A stretch of DNA of 64,000 nt from Rhodobacter sp. GTDB taxonomy: Bacteria; Pseudomonadota; Alphaproteobacteria; Rhodobacterales; Rhodobacteraceae. The stretch covers positions 95,378 through 159,377 of the forward strand of contig JAIXRW010000005.1 of assembly GCA_027484985.1 (NCBI GenBank), given 5' to 3'. Of the stretch, positions 1 through 8,464 are shown in pieces. The position numbers were made by a program, and so were the translations under genes. Within the stretch, counting starts at the first letter, position 1. Each line of letters begins with the position of its first letter. The notes below the pieces were generated by a model that was not told the DNA's origin, searched no databases, and worked only from the letters and a program-made list of their open reading frames with translations.

Positions 1-651
1 GACAGTCTGGGGCGTGATGTGCTGAGCCGGATCATTTTTGGCGCGCGGATTGCCCTGGCGGTGGCGCTGGTGGCGGGGACGGTGACTTGTGTGATCGGGG
101 CCATGCTGGGGCTGATGGCGGGGTTTTTGCGGGGGTGGGTCGATCTGGTCATCTCGCGCCTGATCGATATCTGGATGGCCTTTCCGCCGGTGCTGTTTTC
201 GATCCTGCTGATTGCCGTGCTGGGGCCGGGGCTCATGTCGATCATCATCGCCATCGTGGTGATCGACTGGACGCGCTTTGCCCGTGTGGTGCGGGCGGAA
301 GCCATGGCGCAGGGGGCGATGGATTATGTCGCCTCGGCCCGCGTGGTGGGGCGCGGGCGGGTGGGGACGATGTGGCGCGAGATATTGCCGAATGTGCTGC
401 CGACCATCGTGGTCTTGCTGACGCTGGAGATGGGGATTGCGGTGATCGTCGAGGCGATTTTGTCTTTCGTGAACCTGTCGATTGCCACGGATGACCCGAC
501 ATGGGGGGGCATGATCGCGGAAGGGCGCACATCGGTGTATCAGGCGTGGTGGGTGCTGGTGTTCCCGCTGGTCACGCTGTTTTTGACGGTGCTGGCCTTT
601 TCCCAGCTTGGCGAAGGGTTGAAGGACCGCTTCGATCCGGTGCTGCGATGA
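1..651 (+). CDS. Oligopeptide/dipeptide ABC transporter permease (DppC-like), 5' partial
   Basis: Inner-membrane permease of a peptide/nickel-type ABC importer. The frame is open from base 1 and begins DSLGRDVLSRIIFGAR, the conserved motif that follows the first membrane segment and cytoplasmic loop of DppC/OppC proteins, so the N-terminal segment lies outside the window. Several hydrophobic segments are visible, and the EAA-type loop is around VASARVVGRGRVGTMWREIL. The C-terminus (LKDRFDPVLR) is typical of DppC. The ATG at 19 in the ORF track is internal. The stop overlaps the start of the next gene (ATGA), indicating one operon with the two ATPases that follow. Substrate cannot be told from this part. 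Confidence 0.9.
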   Translation, partial: DSLGRDVLSRIIFGARIALAVALVAGTVTCVIGAMLGLMAGFLRGWVDLVISRLIDIWMAFPPVLFSILLIAVLGPGLMSIIIAIVVIDWTRFARVVRAEAMAQGAMDYVASARVVGRGRVGTMWREILPNVLPTIVVLLTLEMGIAVIVEAILSFVNLSIATDDPTWGGMIAEGRTSVYQAWWVLVFPLVTLFLTVLAFSQLGEGLKDRFDPVLR

Positions 652-1514
652 GCTTTCTGTCTGTGCGGAACCTGTCGGCGCGGGTGAAGGGCGGGCCTGC
701 CCTGTTGCGGCGCGTGTCCTTGGATGTGGCGGCGGGCGAGGTGCGCGGGCTGGTCGGCGAAAGCGGCGCCGGCAAGTCGATGATCGGCAAGGCGGTGCTG
801 GGGATATTGCCCAATGCCGTGCAGGTGACGGGCGGGGAAATCTGGCTGGACGGGGTCGATCTGCTGGCCCTGCCGGTGGCCGAGCGGCGGCGGCGGATCG
901 GGGCGATGGCGGCGCTGATCCCGCAGGACCCGCTGACGGCGCTGAACCCGTCGCGCCGGATCGGGGGGCAGATCACGGACCGGCTGGTGGATATTCTGGG
1001 CTGGGCGCGGGCACGGGCCGAGGCGCGGGCGCTGGAACTGCTGGCCGAGGTGCAGATTGCCGATCCGGCGCGGGTGATGCGGGCCTATCCGCACGAGTTG
1101 TCGGGCGGGATGCGGCAGCGGATCTTGATCGCAAGCGCCTTTGCGGCCGAGCCGAAGCTGATCGTGGCGGATGAACCGACGACCGCGCTGGATGTGACGG
1201 TGCAGAAGCAGATCTTGAAGCTGATCGCGGGGATGCAGGCCAAGCATGGCACGGCGCTGTTGTTCGTGACACATGACCTTGGGGTCGTGTCCAAGGTCTG
1301 CCAGCGGCTGAGCGTGCTTTATGGCGGGATGGTGGTCGAGGATGCGGCGGTGCGCGATTTCTTTGCCGCACCGCGGCACGCCTATTCGGCGGCACTGCTG
1401 GCCGCGACGCCGAAATATACCGACCCGATGGCGAGTTTGACGCCGGTGCCCGAGGCGGTGATTGCCGCCGTGCAGGCGGAAGTGGCAGCCTATGACGGGG
1501 GCGCGCATGGCTGA
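648..1514 (+). CDS. Oligopeptide/dipeptide ABC transporter ATP-binding protein (DppD-like)
   Basis: Cytoplasmic ATPase of the peptide importer. Walker A is GESGAGKS near residue 40, the Q-loop region is IPQDPLTALNPS (characteristic of DppD/OppD), the signature is ELSGGMRQR and Walker B is LIVADEPTTALD, followed by the His switch FVTHDLG. The start chosen is the ATG overlapping the permease stop, giving 288 residues; the longer ORF from 501 runs inside the permease. The C-terminal oligopeptide-transporter extension seen in DppD (HAYSAALLAATP) is present but short. It overlaps the next ATPase gene by 8 bases. Confidence 0.93.
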   Translation: MSFLSVRNLSARVKGGPALLRRVSLDVAAGEVRGLVGESGAGKSMIGKAVLGILPNAVQVTGGEIWLDGVDLLALPVAERRRRIGAMAALIPQDPLTALNPSRRIGGQITDRLVDILGWARARAEARALELLAEVQIADPARVMRAYPHELSGGMRQRILIASAFAAEPKLIVADEPTTALDVTVQKQILKLIAGMQAKHGTALLFVTHDLGVVSKVCQRLSVLYGGMVVEDAAVRDFFAAPRHAYSAALLAATPKYTDPMASLTPVPEAVIAAVQAEVAAYDGGAHG

Positions 1515-2307
1515 TCTTTATCAGGTTCAGGACCTGCGGCTTTCGCTGGCGGATATGACGCGCAAACCCCTGCTGGGGCCTGCGCCGCGGCTGGAAATAT
1601 TGAAGGGGTTGTCCTTCTCCATCCCCAAGGGGGCGGTGGTGGGCATCGTGGGCGGGTCCGGATCGGGCAAATCGACGCTGGGCCGCGCGCTGGTGCGGCT
1701 GCTTCAGCCTTCGGGCGGGGTGGTGCGGTTCGACGGGGTGGATATCACCCATCTGGACGAGGCTGGCTTGCGCCCGTTGCGGCGGCGGTTCCAGATGATC
1801 TTCCAGGACCCGATGAGCAGCCTGAACCCGCGCCACCGCGTGGGCACGATCATTGCCGAACCGCTGCGCCTGCACGGGTTTAACGATGTGGCCGGGCGCG
1901 TGGCGCGGGCGCTGGACCATGTGGGGCTGCCGCAGGGCTTTGCGGGGCGGTTTCCGCATGAATTGTCGGGCGGGCAGCGGCAAAGGGTGGGGATTGCGCG
2001 GGCCATCGCGCTGGAGCCCGATTTCATTCTGGCCGACGAGATCGTGTCGGGGCTGGATGTGTCGTCACAGGCGCAGGTGCTGAACCTGCTGGAACGGCTG
2101 GTGGCGGAACTGGGGCTGACGCTGGCCTTTATCAGCCATGATCTGAGCGTGATCCGCCGCCTGTGCCAGCGAACCATCGTGCTGTCGCAGGGCGTGATTG
2201 TGGAAGACCGGCCCACGGCAGAGCTGTTCGCCGATCCGCAGGCCGCCTATACCCGCGAATTGCTGGACGCGATCCCCCTGCCCGACCCCGATCAGGTCTG
2301 GGCCTGA
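1507..2307 (+). CDS. Oligopeptide/dipeptide ABC transporter ATP-binding protein (DppF-like)
   Basis: Second ATPase of the transporter, 266 residues from the ATG at 1507. Walker A is GGSGSGKST, the Q-loop is FQDPMSSLNPRH (the DppF/OppF version), the signature is ELSGGQRQR, Walker B is FILADEIVSGLD and the switch is FISHDLSV. Walker B has ADEIVSGLD, the usual variant in this subfamily (ADEP/ADEI). The C-terminus, AAYTRELLDAIPLPDP, is the short peptide-transporter tail. The gene ends in a 16-base convergent overlap with the thioesterase on the other strand, so no terminator of its own is visible between them. Confidence 0.93.
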   Translation: MADLYQVQDLRLSLADMTRKPLLGPAPRLEILKGLSFSIPKGAVVGIVGGSGSGKSTLGRALVRLLQPSGGVVRFDGVDITHLDEAGLRPLRRRFQMIFQDPMSSLNPRHRVGTIIAEPLRLHGFNDVAGRVARALDHVGLPQGFAGRFPHELSGGQRQRVGIARAIALEPDFILADEIVSGLDVSSQAQVLNLLERLVAELGLTLAFISHDLSVIRRLCQRTIVLSQGVIVEDRPTAELFADPQAAYTRELLDAIPLPDPDQVWA

Positions 2308-2738
2308 ACCGGCATCCGGTCTGCCACGGGGGTCAGGAAACTTTCCAGTTTGGCCTTCACATCTTCGGGCCATGGCATCGAGGTGTGCTTGTCCAGCCAG
2401 CTTGCCGCCAGCACCTGTTCGCCCGACCAGCGGTCCTCATCCCCGCAATGCACGGTATGGCGGATGCGGACCGAGGATTTGCCGACCTTGATCACCGTCA
2501 GGCGAAAGGTCAGGCGGTCGCCGAAGAAGGACGGTTTCGAGAAATCGCAGGACAGGTGCACGGTGGGGGTGCCCCAGCGTTCCTTCCAGATGATCTCGTG
2601 CCACGGGTAACCGATATGGGTCCAGAATTCCTCGACCACGCCATTCAGGATATTCAGGTAGGCGGGGTAATAGGCGGTGCCCGAAATATCGCAATCGCCG
2701 AAGTTGAGCATCCGGTCGGTGGTGAAACTGACGGTCAT
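2292..2738 (-). CDS. Hot-dog fold acyl-CoA thioesterase (4-hydroxybenzoyl-CoA thioesterase-like)
   Basis: Probable acyl-CoA thioesterase of 148 residues. The N-terminal segment LNFGDCDISGTAYYPAYL carries the Asp-x-(x)-Gly-x-x-Tyr-Tyr arrangement of the 4HBT family, in which the Asp is catalytic, and the rest has the expected alternating strand pattern. The start is the ATG at 2738, preceded by a good Shine-Dalgarno (GGGAGGA, 5 bases upstream); the 26 additional residues in the ORF track lie upstream of that site. The acyl substrate is unknown. No partner gene is co-directional within 200 bases, so it may be monocistronic. Confidence 0.8.
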   Translation of the reverse strand: MTVSFTTDRMLNFGDCDISGTAYYPAYLNILNGVVEEFWTHIGYPWHEIIWKERWGTPTVHLSCDFSKPSFFGDRLTFRLTVIKVGKSSVRIRHTVHCGDEDRWSGEQVLAASWLDKHTSMPWPEDVKAKLESFLTPVADRMPVQAQT

Positions 2739-2816
2739 GAACGGTCCTCCCGACCTGCATAGGGGGGCAGGCGCGGCGGGGGCGTCAAGAGGGAATGCTT
2801 GGTGCAGCCGTCGCAC

Positions 2817-2976
2817 GGGGGGCTGTCTGCCCCCCGCGGGGCGCGTGCCGCGCCCCTTCCCCCCGAGGATATTTCAAGGCAGAAAATGGCCGGTCCGACT
2901 GTTCATTTTCTGCCCTAAAATATCCTCGGGGGGTGAGCGGCCAAGGGCCGCGAGGGGGGCAGACGGCCCCCCTTTT
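2817..2976. repeat. Intergenic palindromic repeat, type A, two facing copies
   Basis: About 160 bases filling most of the gap between two minus-strand genes. Two near-identical arms of about 30 bases face each other: CCCCCCGAGGATATTT at 2859 and AAATATCCTCGGGGGG ending at 2933, each continuing into CAGAAAATG or CATTTTCTG. Each outer side carries a small G6/C6 hairpin (2817-2835 and 2954-2972), and the right one is followed by TTTT. Related units occur at 34038, 48771, 51408, 54945 and 61923. Likely role is transcription termination or mRNA processing, by inference only. Confidence 0.8.
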
Positions 2977-2982
2977 GCGCGA

Positions 2983-4101
2983 TCAGCCGCGCAAGAGCTG
3001 GTTCAGGGACGTGCAAAGGCGTTCGACGCCTGCATCGGTGGTGACGATGCCGGGCGAAAGGCGCAGGGTCTGGCCACGGGCATCGGTGCTGATGCCCTGA
3101 TCGCGCAAGGCGGCCACGATCTGGGGCGCGGGGGGCGTGATCTTCATCATCACCGAACCGCCGCGTTTGGCTTCGGGGCGCGGGGTGACGAGCGACAGGC
3201 CCATGTCATCGGCGGCCTCGATGATCCGCGCGGTCTGGCGGCGGTTCTGGGCGAGGATCGCGCCGTGGTCGGCCTTTGCGTGCCAGTCGAGCGCGGGAAG
3301 CGAGGCGATGGCCGCCATGCAGCCCGGCGTGCCATTGTCGAAGCGGCGGATGTCGGGCGCGTATTCGAAAGTGTCGAGATTCCAGTTGAACGGGTTTTCC
3401 TGGCTGAACCATCCGCGCAATTCGGGCTGGCAGCGGCTGGTCAGGTTGGCCGCCACATGCAGGATGCCCGCACCGGGGGTGCCGCACATCCATTTCAGGC
3501 TGGTCGAGATGGTGAAATCGACGGCGGGTGCCGTGACATCAAAGGGCAGAAGGCCGGCGCCTTGGGTGATATCGACGCCGATGATGCTGCCCACGCTGCG
3601 GCCGTGGGCGACCATCGCGGGAAGGTCGATGCGGTGCGAGGTGGTGGAGGAGACCCATGTAAGAAGCGCGAGGGCGGTATCGGGCGTCCAGTGGGCGAGG
3701 AAATCCTCGTCCTCGACATGGGCGGCACCCTGGCGGAAGGGCACGGTGGTGAGCGTGAAGCCGATGCGTTCGGCCAGTTTGGTCAGAAGGAAATGGTTCG
3801 ACGGAAAGCAATCGGCCCCGACCAGCACGCGACGCCCGCGCAGGGTTTCGGGCGGCAGGGCGGTGAGCAGCATGTGCAGGCTTTGCGTCACGCTATCGGT
3901 CGTGGTCAGCGTGCCTTCGGGGGCGTGGATGATGCCGCGCCAGCGGTCGATGAAGCGGGCGCGGTGCGAGAGCAGGTAGCCCCATTGCGCGTCATTCGGG
4001 GCGGCCCAGACTTGGGAAAAGGCGGTCATGGCGCTGGTCAGATCCGTGGCCTTGCCGGGGTAAAGACCGATGGAGTGGTAGAGGAAATAGGCGTCTTCCA
4101 T
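2983..4101 (-). CDS. PLP-dependent aminotransferase class V fold protein, kynureninase-like
   Basis: A 372-residue type I fold PLP enzyme. The block GVDITQGAGLLPFDV...DFTISTSLKWMCGTPGAG matches the kynureninase/cysteine-desulfurase group: the Asp that contacts the pyridine nitrogen, then the Schiff-base Lys in SLKWM. SVTQSLHMLL near residue 90 fits the phosphate-binding region. Start chosen at the ATG at 4101, with GAAGGA 6 bases upstream; the ORF-track start is 23 codons earlier without support. No kyn pathway genes (tryptophan or kynurenine dioxygenase, kynurenine formamidase) are nearby, so the kynureninase function itself is unproven. It could be another C-C or C-N lyase of the same fold. 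Confidence 0.75.
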   Translation of the reverse strand: MEDAYFLYHSIGLYPGKATDLTSAMTAFSQVWAAPNDAQWGYLLSHRARFIDRWRGIIHAPEGTLTTTDSVTQSLHMLLTALPPETLRGRRVLVGADCFPSNHFLLTKLAERIGFTLTTVPFRQGAAHVEDEDFLAHWTPDTALALLTWVSSTTSHRIDLPAMVAHGRSVGSIIGVDITQGAGLLPFDVTAPAVDFTISTSLKWMCGTPGAGILHVAANLTSRCQPELRGWFSQENPFNWNLDTFEYAPDIRRFDNGTPGCMAAIASLPALDWHAKADHGAILAQNRRQTARIIEAADDMGLSLVTPRPEAKRGGSVMMKITPPAPQIVAALRDQGISTDARGQTLRLSPGIVTTDAGVERLCTSLNQLLRG

Positions 4102-4244
4102 GACGGTCCTTCGGGATTCGGGTTTGTCCGGCAGGGTGGCAGAAAAGCGCCGCGCCGCAAGGTGTTTCAAGCTTGAAGATTTCCCTGTCTGTCATCTGCG
4201 CGCAAGCGGGCGGCGGGGGTGCGGGCGGTTGGCGGCGCGCGATG

Positions 4245-4320
4245 TCTGTCATCCCCGCGAAAGCGGGGATCTTTTGGTGACGGAGGGTGGAGGAGATCCC
4301 CGCTTGTGCGGGGATGACAG
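4245..4320. repeat. REP-like inverted repeat, CCCCGC..GCGGGG pair
   Basis: Two small hairpins in opposite orientation: TGTCATCCCCGCGAAAGCGG at 4246, and GATCCCCGCTTGTGCGGGGA ending just before 4317. Together they form a larger inverted repeat with TGTCATC / GATGACA at the outer ends. A decayed GGATGACAGG follows at 4329. This resembles the GTCATCCCCGC intergenic palindromes widespread in proteobacteria. It lies between two minus-strand genes. Confidence 0.75.
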
Positions 4321-4376
4321 GCGGCGCGGGATGACAGGACGGGCGGAATGACGAGGGGGGAGCGGGGGGGGCGGCG

Positions 4377-5636
4377 TTACAGGATCAGGATGGCGCGGAA
4401 GTCGTTCACGTTGGTCAGGGTGGGGCCGGTGATGACCTGTGCGCCGATGGCGGCAAAGAAGCTGTGGGCATCGTTGGCGGCAAGGTGGGCGGCGGGGTCG
4501 GCCCCTGCCCTGCGGGCCTTGGCAAGGGTTTCGGGGGTGACGATGGCGCCTGCCACCTCGGCCGCGCCATCGATGCCGTCGGTATCGCAGGCGATGGCGT
4601 GGATGCCTGCTGCGCCGTTCAGGGCGAGGGCGAGGGCAAGGGAAAATTCGGCGTTGGGCCCGCCGATACCGGTGCCGCGTTTCGTCACGGTCAGTTCGCC
4701 GCCCGAAAGCAAAAGAACGGGCAGATCATCGGGGCTTTTGGCGGATTTGATCGCCATGGCCTGTGCGGCCATGGCAGCGGCGACTTCGCGGGCCTCGCCC
4801 TCGAGCGCGTCGCCAAGGATTTCGACGTGGCAGCCTGCGGTGCGGGCAAGGTCGGCGGCGGCGGCCAGGGATTGCGCGGGGGCGGCGTAGATCACATTCG
4901 TGGTGCGCGACAGGCGCGGATCGTCGGGGCGCAGCACGCCCGAGCGGGCGATGGCCTGCGTGACCGAAGGCGGAACCGGGATGGTCCAGTCGGCCAGCAC
5001 CCCAAGCGCATCAGCGGGGGTAGAGGCATCGCCCACGGTGGGGCCGGAACCGATGAAGGCGGGGTCATCCCCCGGCACATCCGAGATCATCAGCGCGAGC
5101 ATGCGGGCGGGATAGGCGGCGGCGGCAAGCTGGCCGCCCTTTACCCGCGAAAGATGCTTGCGCAGCGTATTCATGCGGTCGATGGGCGCGCCGCTGGCCA
5201 GAAGTGCGGCATTCACCGCCTGTTTTTCAGCCAAGCTCAGCCCATCGGCGGGGGCGACCAGCAGGGCCGAGGCCCCGCCCGAGATGAGGGCAAGGACGAA
5301 ATCGTCCGCGCCCAGCGGTTCGAGCAGGGACAGCATGCGCTGCGTGGCGGCCTGCCCTGCGGCATCGGGCACGGGATGGGCGGCTTCGACGATCTTGATG
5401 CCCTTGCAGGGGCGGGCATAGCCGTAGCGGGTGATGACCAGCCCGTCACAGGGGCCCCACGCAGCCTCGACCGCTTCGGCCATGCGGGCGCTGGCCTTGC
5501 CCGCGCCGACCACGACCACCCTGCCCTGCGGCCGGGGCGGCAACACGCGGTGCAGCGATTGCATGGGATCGGCCACTTCGACCGCGCGGTCAAAGAGGCT
5601 GCGAAGGAAACGGGCGGGGTCGGACAGCGGGGCCAT
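4377..5636 (-). CDS. Glycerate 2-kinase, MOFRL family (TtuD/GckA-like)
   Basis: Converts glycerate to 2-phosphoglycerate with ATP, linking serine-cycle, tartrate or glyoxylate metabolism to glycolysis; family members were once named hydroxypyruvate reductase TtuD. The protein has 419 residues, as usual. The N-terminal GckA domain has VVVVGAGKAS and LALISGGASALL, the middle has RKHLSRVKGGQLA, and the C-terminal MOFRL domain includes LLSGGELTVTKRGTGIGGPN. The start at 5636 (MAPLSDPARF) is chosen because homology begins there; the ORF track extends 264 codons upstream through the divergent photolyase gene. No glyoxylate carboligase or tartronate genes are adjacent. Confidence 0.88.
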   Translation of the reverse strand: MAPLSDPARFLRSLFDRAVEVADPMQSLHRVLPPRPQGRVVVVGAGKASARMAEAVEAAWGPCDGLVITRYGYARPCKGIKIVEAAHPVPDAAGQAATQRMLSLLEPLGADDFVLALISGGASALLVAPADGLSLAEKQAVNAALLASGAPIDRMNTLRKHLSRVKGGQLAAAAYPARMLALMISDVPGDDPAFIGSGPTVGDASTPADALGVLADWTIPVPPSVTQAIARSGVLRPDDPRLSRTTNVIYAAPAQSLAAAADLARTAGCHVEILGDALEGEAREVAAAMAAQAMAIKSAKSPDDLPVLLLSGGELTVTKRGTGIGGPNAEFSLALALALNGAAGIHAIACDTDGIDGAAEVAGAIVTPETLAKARRAGADPAAHLAANDAHSFFAAIGAQVITGPTLTNVNDFRAILIL

Positions 5637-5741
5637 GCGGCAAGGAACACATGGTGCGGGCTGATTTGGCAAGGCGAAGATTGCAGGCGGCGGCGCGATG
5701 CCCCCTTTACGAATCTGTTCGGGCCGATAGATAAATGTTCC

Positions 5742-7256
5742 ATGAATGTTCTCATCTGGTTCAAGCGCGACTTGCGGATTGCCGACCATGCGGCGCTGGC
5801 GGAAGCGGCGGGCATGGGTGCGGTGCTGCCGCTTTACATTGTCGAGCCGGACTATTGGCGGTTGCCCGACACCTCGGCCCGGCAATGGGCCTTTACGGCC
5901 GAGGCTTTGACGGATTTGCGCGGCGATCTGGCGGCGCTGGGCGCGCCTTTGGTGGTGCGGGTGGGCGATGCGGTCGAGGTGCTGGACCGGCTGTGCCGCC
6001 AGCACCATATCGCGCGGGTGCTGAGCCATGAGGAGACAGGGAACCTGTGGACCTATGGCCGCGACCGGCGCGTGGCAGCATGGGCAAGGGGCGCGGGTGT
6101 CGAATGGCGCGAGTTGCCGCAGCAGGGGGTGATCCGCCGCCTGCCGCGCCGAGAGGGCTGGGCCGCGGCGCGGGACGCGGTGATGCGCGAGGGGGTGCTG
6201 CCCGCGCCTGCCGGTTTGCAGGCGGTCAAGGGGGTCGAGCCGGGGCCGATTCCGCCGGCGCGGGCGCTGCGGCTGGCCGATGACCCCTGCCCGCACCGGC
6301 AGGCGGGCGGGCGGGCGCAGGGGTTGCGGATGCTTGAAAGCTTCCTGACCTCGCGCGGCGAGACCTATCGGGCGGCGATGTCCTCGCCCGTTACCGGCGA
6401 ACGGGCCTGTTCGCGGCTTTCGGCGCATCTGGCGGTGGGGGCGCTGTCGGGGCGTGAGGTGGTGCAGGCCGCAGCGGCACGGGCGGCCGAGCGGCCGGGC
6501 GGGCGCTGGGGCGGATCGCTTTCATCGTTCCAGTCGCGGATGGCGTGGCGCGACCATTTCATGCAGAAGCTGGAAAGCGAACCGGCGATCGAGACGCGGG
6601 CCTTGCACCGCGCCGCCGATGGTTTGCGGCCAAGGGAGCCTGATGCGCTGCGCCTTGCGGCATGGGAAAAGGGCGAGACGGGGTTGCCTTTTCTTGATGC
6701 CTGCATGCGCTATCTGCGGGCCACGGGATGGCTGAATTTCCGGATGCGGGGGATGGTTACATCGGTGGCGGCCTATCACCTGTGGCTGGACTGGCGGGCC
6801 ACGGGGGCGGTGCTGGCGCGGCGGTTCACCGATTACGAGCCGGGCATCCATTGGCCGCAGGTGCAGATGCAATCAGGGGTGACGGGGATCAATACGCTGC
6901 GGATCTATAACCCCGTGAAACAGGGGCAGGATCAGGACCCGACCGGCGCCTTTACCCGCCGCTGGGTGCCGGAACTGGCCGCCGTGCCCGATGCCTTTCT
7001 GCAAGAGCCGTGGAAATGGAGCGGTGCGGGGTCGCTGCTGGGGCGGGCCTATCCCGAACCGGTGGTGGATGTGGCCGCCAGCGCAAGGGCCGCACGAGAG
7101 GCCTGCTGGGCGCTGCGCCGCGAACCGGGGTTCCGGCGCGAGGTGGTCGAGGTGGTGGAGCGCCATGCCAGCCCCGGCCATGACCGCCGCTTTGTCAATG
7201 ACCGCAGCCCGCGCCGCAGCCCGCGCGATGCGGGACAGATGAGCTTTGCCTTCTGA
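5742..7256 (+). CDS. Cryptochrome/photolyase family flavoprotein
   Basis: FAD protein of the DNA photolyase/cryptochrome family, 504 residues. The N-terminal antenna (alpha/beta) domain begins [18 protein letters not shown], and the C-terminal helical FAD domain contains [22 protein letters not shown] and [17 protein letters not shown]. The region that in class I CPD photolyases reads NNGxWQW, with the Asn near flavin N5, is here [12 protein letters not shown], so this is a divergent subclass and repair activity is not assured. The start MNVLIW is at 5742; the 930-residue ORF upstream is antisense to the glycerate kinase. The stop overlaps the start of the DUF2256 gene. Confidence 0.85.
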   Translation: MNVLIWFKRDLRIADHAALAEAAGMGAVLPLYIVEPDYWRLPDTSARQWAFTAEALTDLRGDLAALGAPLVVRVGDAVEVLDRLCRQHHIARVLSHEETGNLWTYGRDRRVAAWARGAGVEWRELPQQGVIRRLPRREGWAAARDAVMREGVLPAPAGLQAVKGVEPGPIPPARALRLADDPCPHRQAGGRAQGLRMLESFLTSRGETYRAAMSSPVTGERACSRLSAHLAVGALSGREVVQAAAARAAERPGGRWGGSLSSFQSRMAWRDHFMQKLESEPAIETRALHRAADGLRPREPDALRLAAWEKGETGLPFLDACMRYLRATGWLNFRMRGMVTSVAAYHLWLDWRATGAVLARRFTDYEPGIHWPQVQMQSGVTGINTLRIYNPVKQGQDQDPTGAFTRRWVPELAAVPDAFLQEPWKWSGAGSLLGRAYPEPVVDVAASARAAREACWALRREPGFRREVVEVVERHASPGHDRRFVNDRSPRRSPRDAGQMSFAF

Positions 7257-7414
7257 TGGCGAAGATGCGGAAAAAGGGCGACCTGCCGGAAAAGCCGTGC
7301 GCCTGCTGCGGGCGGCCCTTTGCGTGGCGCAAGAAATGGGAAAAGGTCTGGGACGAGGTCAGGTTCTGTTCCGACCGCTGCCGCGCCGAGGCCAAGCGCA
7401 AGGCGCGGGATTAG
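7256..7414 (+). CDS. DUF2256 small zinc-finger-like protein
   Basis: A 52-residue protein too short for the ORF track. The start ATG shares its A with the photolyase stop (TGATG), so it is translationally coupled. The sequence [19 protein letters not shown], then RFCSDRCR, gives a CxxC...CxxxC pattern typical of DUF2256, probably binding zinc. It is very basic towards the C-terminus ([10 protein letters not shown]). Function is unknown; coupling to a photolyase suggests a role with it. The last 4 bases overlap the end of the DUF1330 gene on the other strand. Confidence 0.85.
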   Translation: MAKMRKKGDLPEKPCACCGRPFAWRKKWEKVWDEVRFCSDRCRAEAKRKARD

Positions 7415-7698
7415 ACCCCGTCCACCAGCACGACCATGGCCGTTGCCGCCCCGGCGCGGCGGGCGCGGGCGGTCTGGTATTCGGCGCTGGCATAGCAGGC
7501 GCGGGCGGCGGCAAGGCTGGGAAATTCGATCACCACATGGCGGGCGAAGGATGGCCCTTCGGGCGTGTCGGCGGTGCCGCCACGGGCAAGGAACCTTGCG
7601 CCATGGGCGGCAAAGGCGGCGGGGGCCAGCGCCTGATAGGCGGCATAGGCATCGGGGTCGGTGACGGTGACATGGGCGATCCAGTAGGCGGGCATCAT
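7411..7698 (-). CDS. DUF1330 family protein
   Basis: A 95-residue ferredoxin-like fold protein of the DUF1330 family (dimeric alpha/beta barrel type). The pattern [20 protein letters not shown] followed by [26 protein letters not shown] and [13 protein letters not shown] is the whole family signature. The ATG at 7698 overlaps the stop of the GntR regulator (ATGA); a second ATG follows immediately. Biochemical role is unknown. Being the last gene of the regulator transcript suggests a link to the divergent catabolic operon. Confidence 0.87.
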   Translation of the reverse strand: MMPAYWIAHVTVTDPDAYAAYQALAPAAFAAHGARFLARGGTADTPEGPSFARHVVIEFPSLAAARACYASAEYQTARARRAGAATAMVVLVDGV

Positions 7699-8366
7699 TC
7701 CCCCGAAAGCAGGCGTTCCGCGATGGCGCGGGCCTCGGTCAGATGGTCGCGCACGGCGGCGGCGGCGGCATCGGCATCGCCCGCAAGGATGGCTTCGGCA
7801 ATACGGGCCATGCGGGCGGGGCCCGAGACGTGGCGGTCGGTAGTGGCAAGGGTCAGTGCGCGCAGGCGGCTGATGCGGCCGTTCAGGCGTTGCACGATTT
7901 CCCATGCGATATGGTGGCCTGCGGCGCGGAAAATCACCTCGTAAAAGCGGGTGGTCGCGTCGAACAACGCGGTTTCGCCGGCCTGAGGTGCCGCCTGCAA
8001 GGCGGAAAGGGCGGCCCGAAGATCGGCCCGCATGGCGGCATCGGCCACCCGCGCGCAGCCTGCCGCCGCACCGGATTCGAGCAAGAGCCGGATGTCATAG
8101 ATCTGGCGCGCCTGATTCAGGTCGAGCCGCGCCACGACCGGCCCCTTGTGGCCCGCGCTTTCGACCAGACCTTCGGCTTCGAGGATGCGGATCACCTCGC
8201 GCACTACGGAACGCGACACGCCGAGTTGGTCGCAGAGCGCCCGTTCCACCAGACGTTCGCCACTTTTGAACCGGCCCGCGATGATGGCCGCGCGCATCCG
8301 GTCAAGCACCATTTCGCGCAGGCGCTGGGGCGGGGCGTGAATGCGAAGGTCGGGCGCGTCATCCAT
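7695..8366 (-). CDS. GntR family transcriptional regulator, FadR (FCD) subfamily
   Basis: A 223-residue regulator: N-terminal winged helix (LREMVLDRMRAAIIAGRFKS, GERLVERALCDQLGVSRSVV, then EAEGLV) followed by an all-helical FCD ligand-binding domain. FCD metal-site residues are expected in the RFYEVIFRAAGHH and AILAGDADAAAAAVRDHL segments. The ATG at 8366 is preferred; the ORF track begins 2 codons earlier at a TTG. It is transcribed divergently from the AA_synth operon. A TGGTATACCA palindrome in the shared promoter region fits the operator type of this subfamily, so autoregulation and operon control by a pathway metabolite are likely. Confidence 0.9.
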   Translation of the reverse strand: MDDAPDLRIHAPPQRLREMVLDRMRAAIIAGRFKSGERLVERALCDQLGVSRSVVREVIRILEAEGLVESAGHKGPVVARLDLNQARQIYDIRLLLESGAAAGCARVADAAMRADLRAALSALQAAPQAGETALFDATTRFYEVIFRAAGHHIAWEIVQRLNGRISRLRALTLATTDRHVSGPARMARIAEAILAGDADAAAAAVRDHLTEARAIAERLLSGE

Positions 8367-8407
8367 GGGCAAAGGCTAGCCGTTTTGTCGCGGTGCCGCA
8401 ATCAGGA

Positions 8408-8440
8408 TTGACATATGGTCTTATGGTATACCAAACTTGA
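8408..8440. promoter_or_regulatory. Divergent regulatory region with FadR/GntR-type operator TGGTATACCA
   Basis: The 98-base gap between the GntR gene and the AA_synth gene contains a perfect 10-base palindrome TGGTATACCA at 8424-8433, preceded 8 bases earlier by another ATGGT half site (8415-8419). The TGGT..ACCA core is the established pattern for FCD-type GntR regulators. A TTGACA at 8408-8413 could be a -35 element, but no convincing -10 lies at normal spacing. Assignment to the adjacent regulator is inference. Confidence 0.55.
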
Positions 8441-8464
8441 CCCAGACATTCCACGAGGTTCCCG

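Noticed and set aside
2677-4176. 499-residue plus-strand ORF
   Set aside because: Shadow of the thioesterase and kynureninase-like genes and of the repeat between them.
4464-5741. N-terminal 426 codons of the 930-residue photolyase ORF
   Set aside because: They run antisense through the glycerate kinase gene. Photolyase homology begins at [10 protein letters not shown] (5742), so this is not a fusion.
8408-8436. Full sigma70 promoter for the AA_synth operon at TTGACA
   Set aside because: The only -10-like hexamer (TATACC) is 13 bases from TTGACA, too close; kept only as part of the regulatory region.
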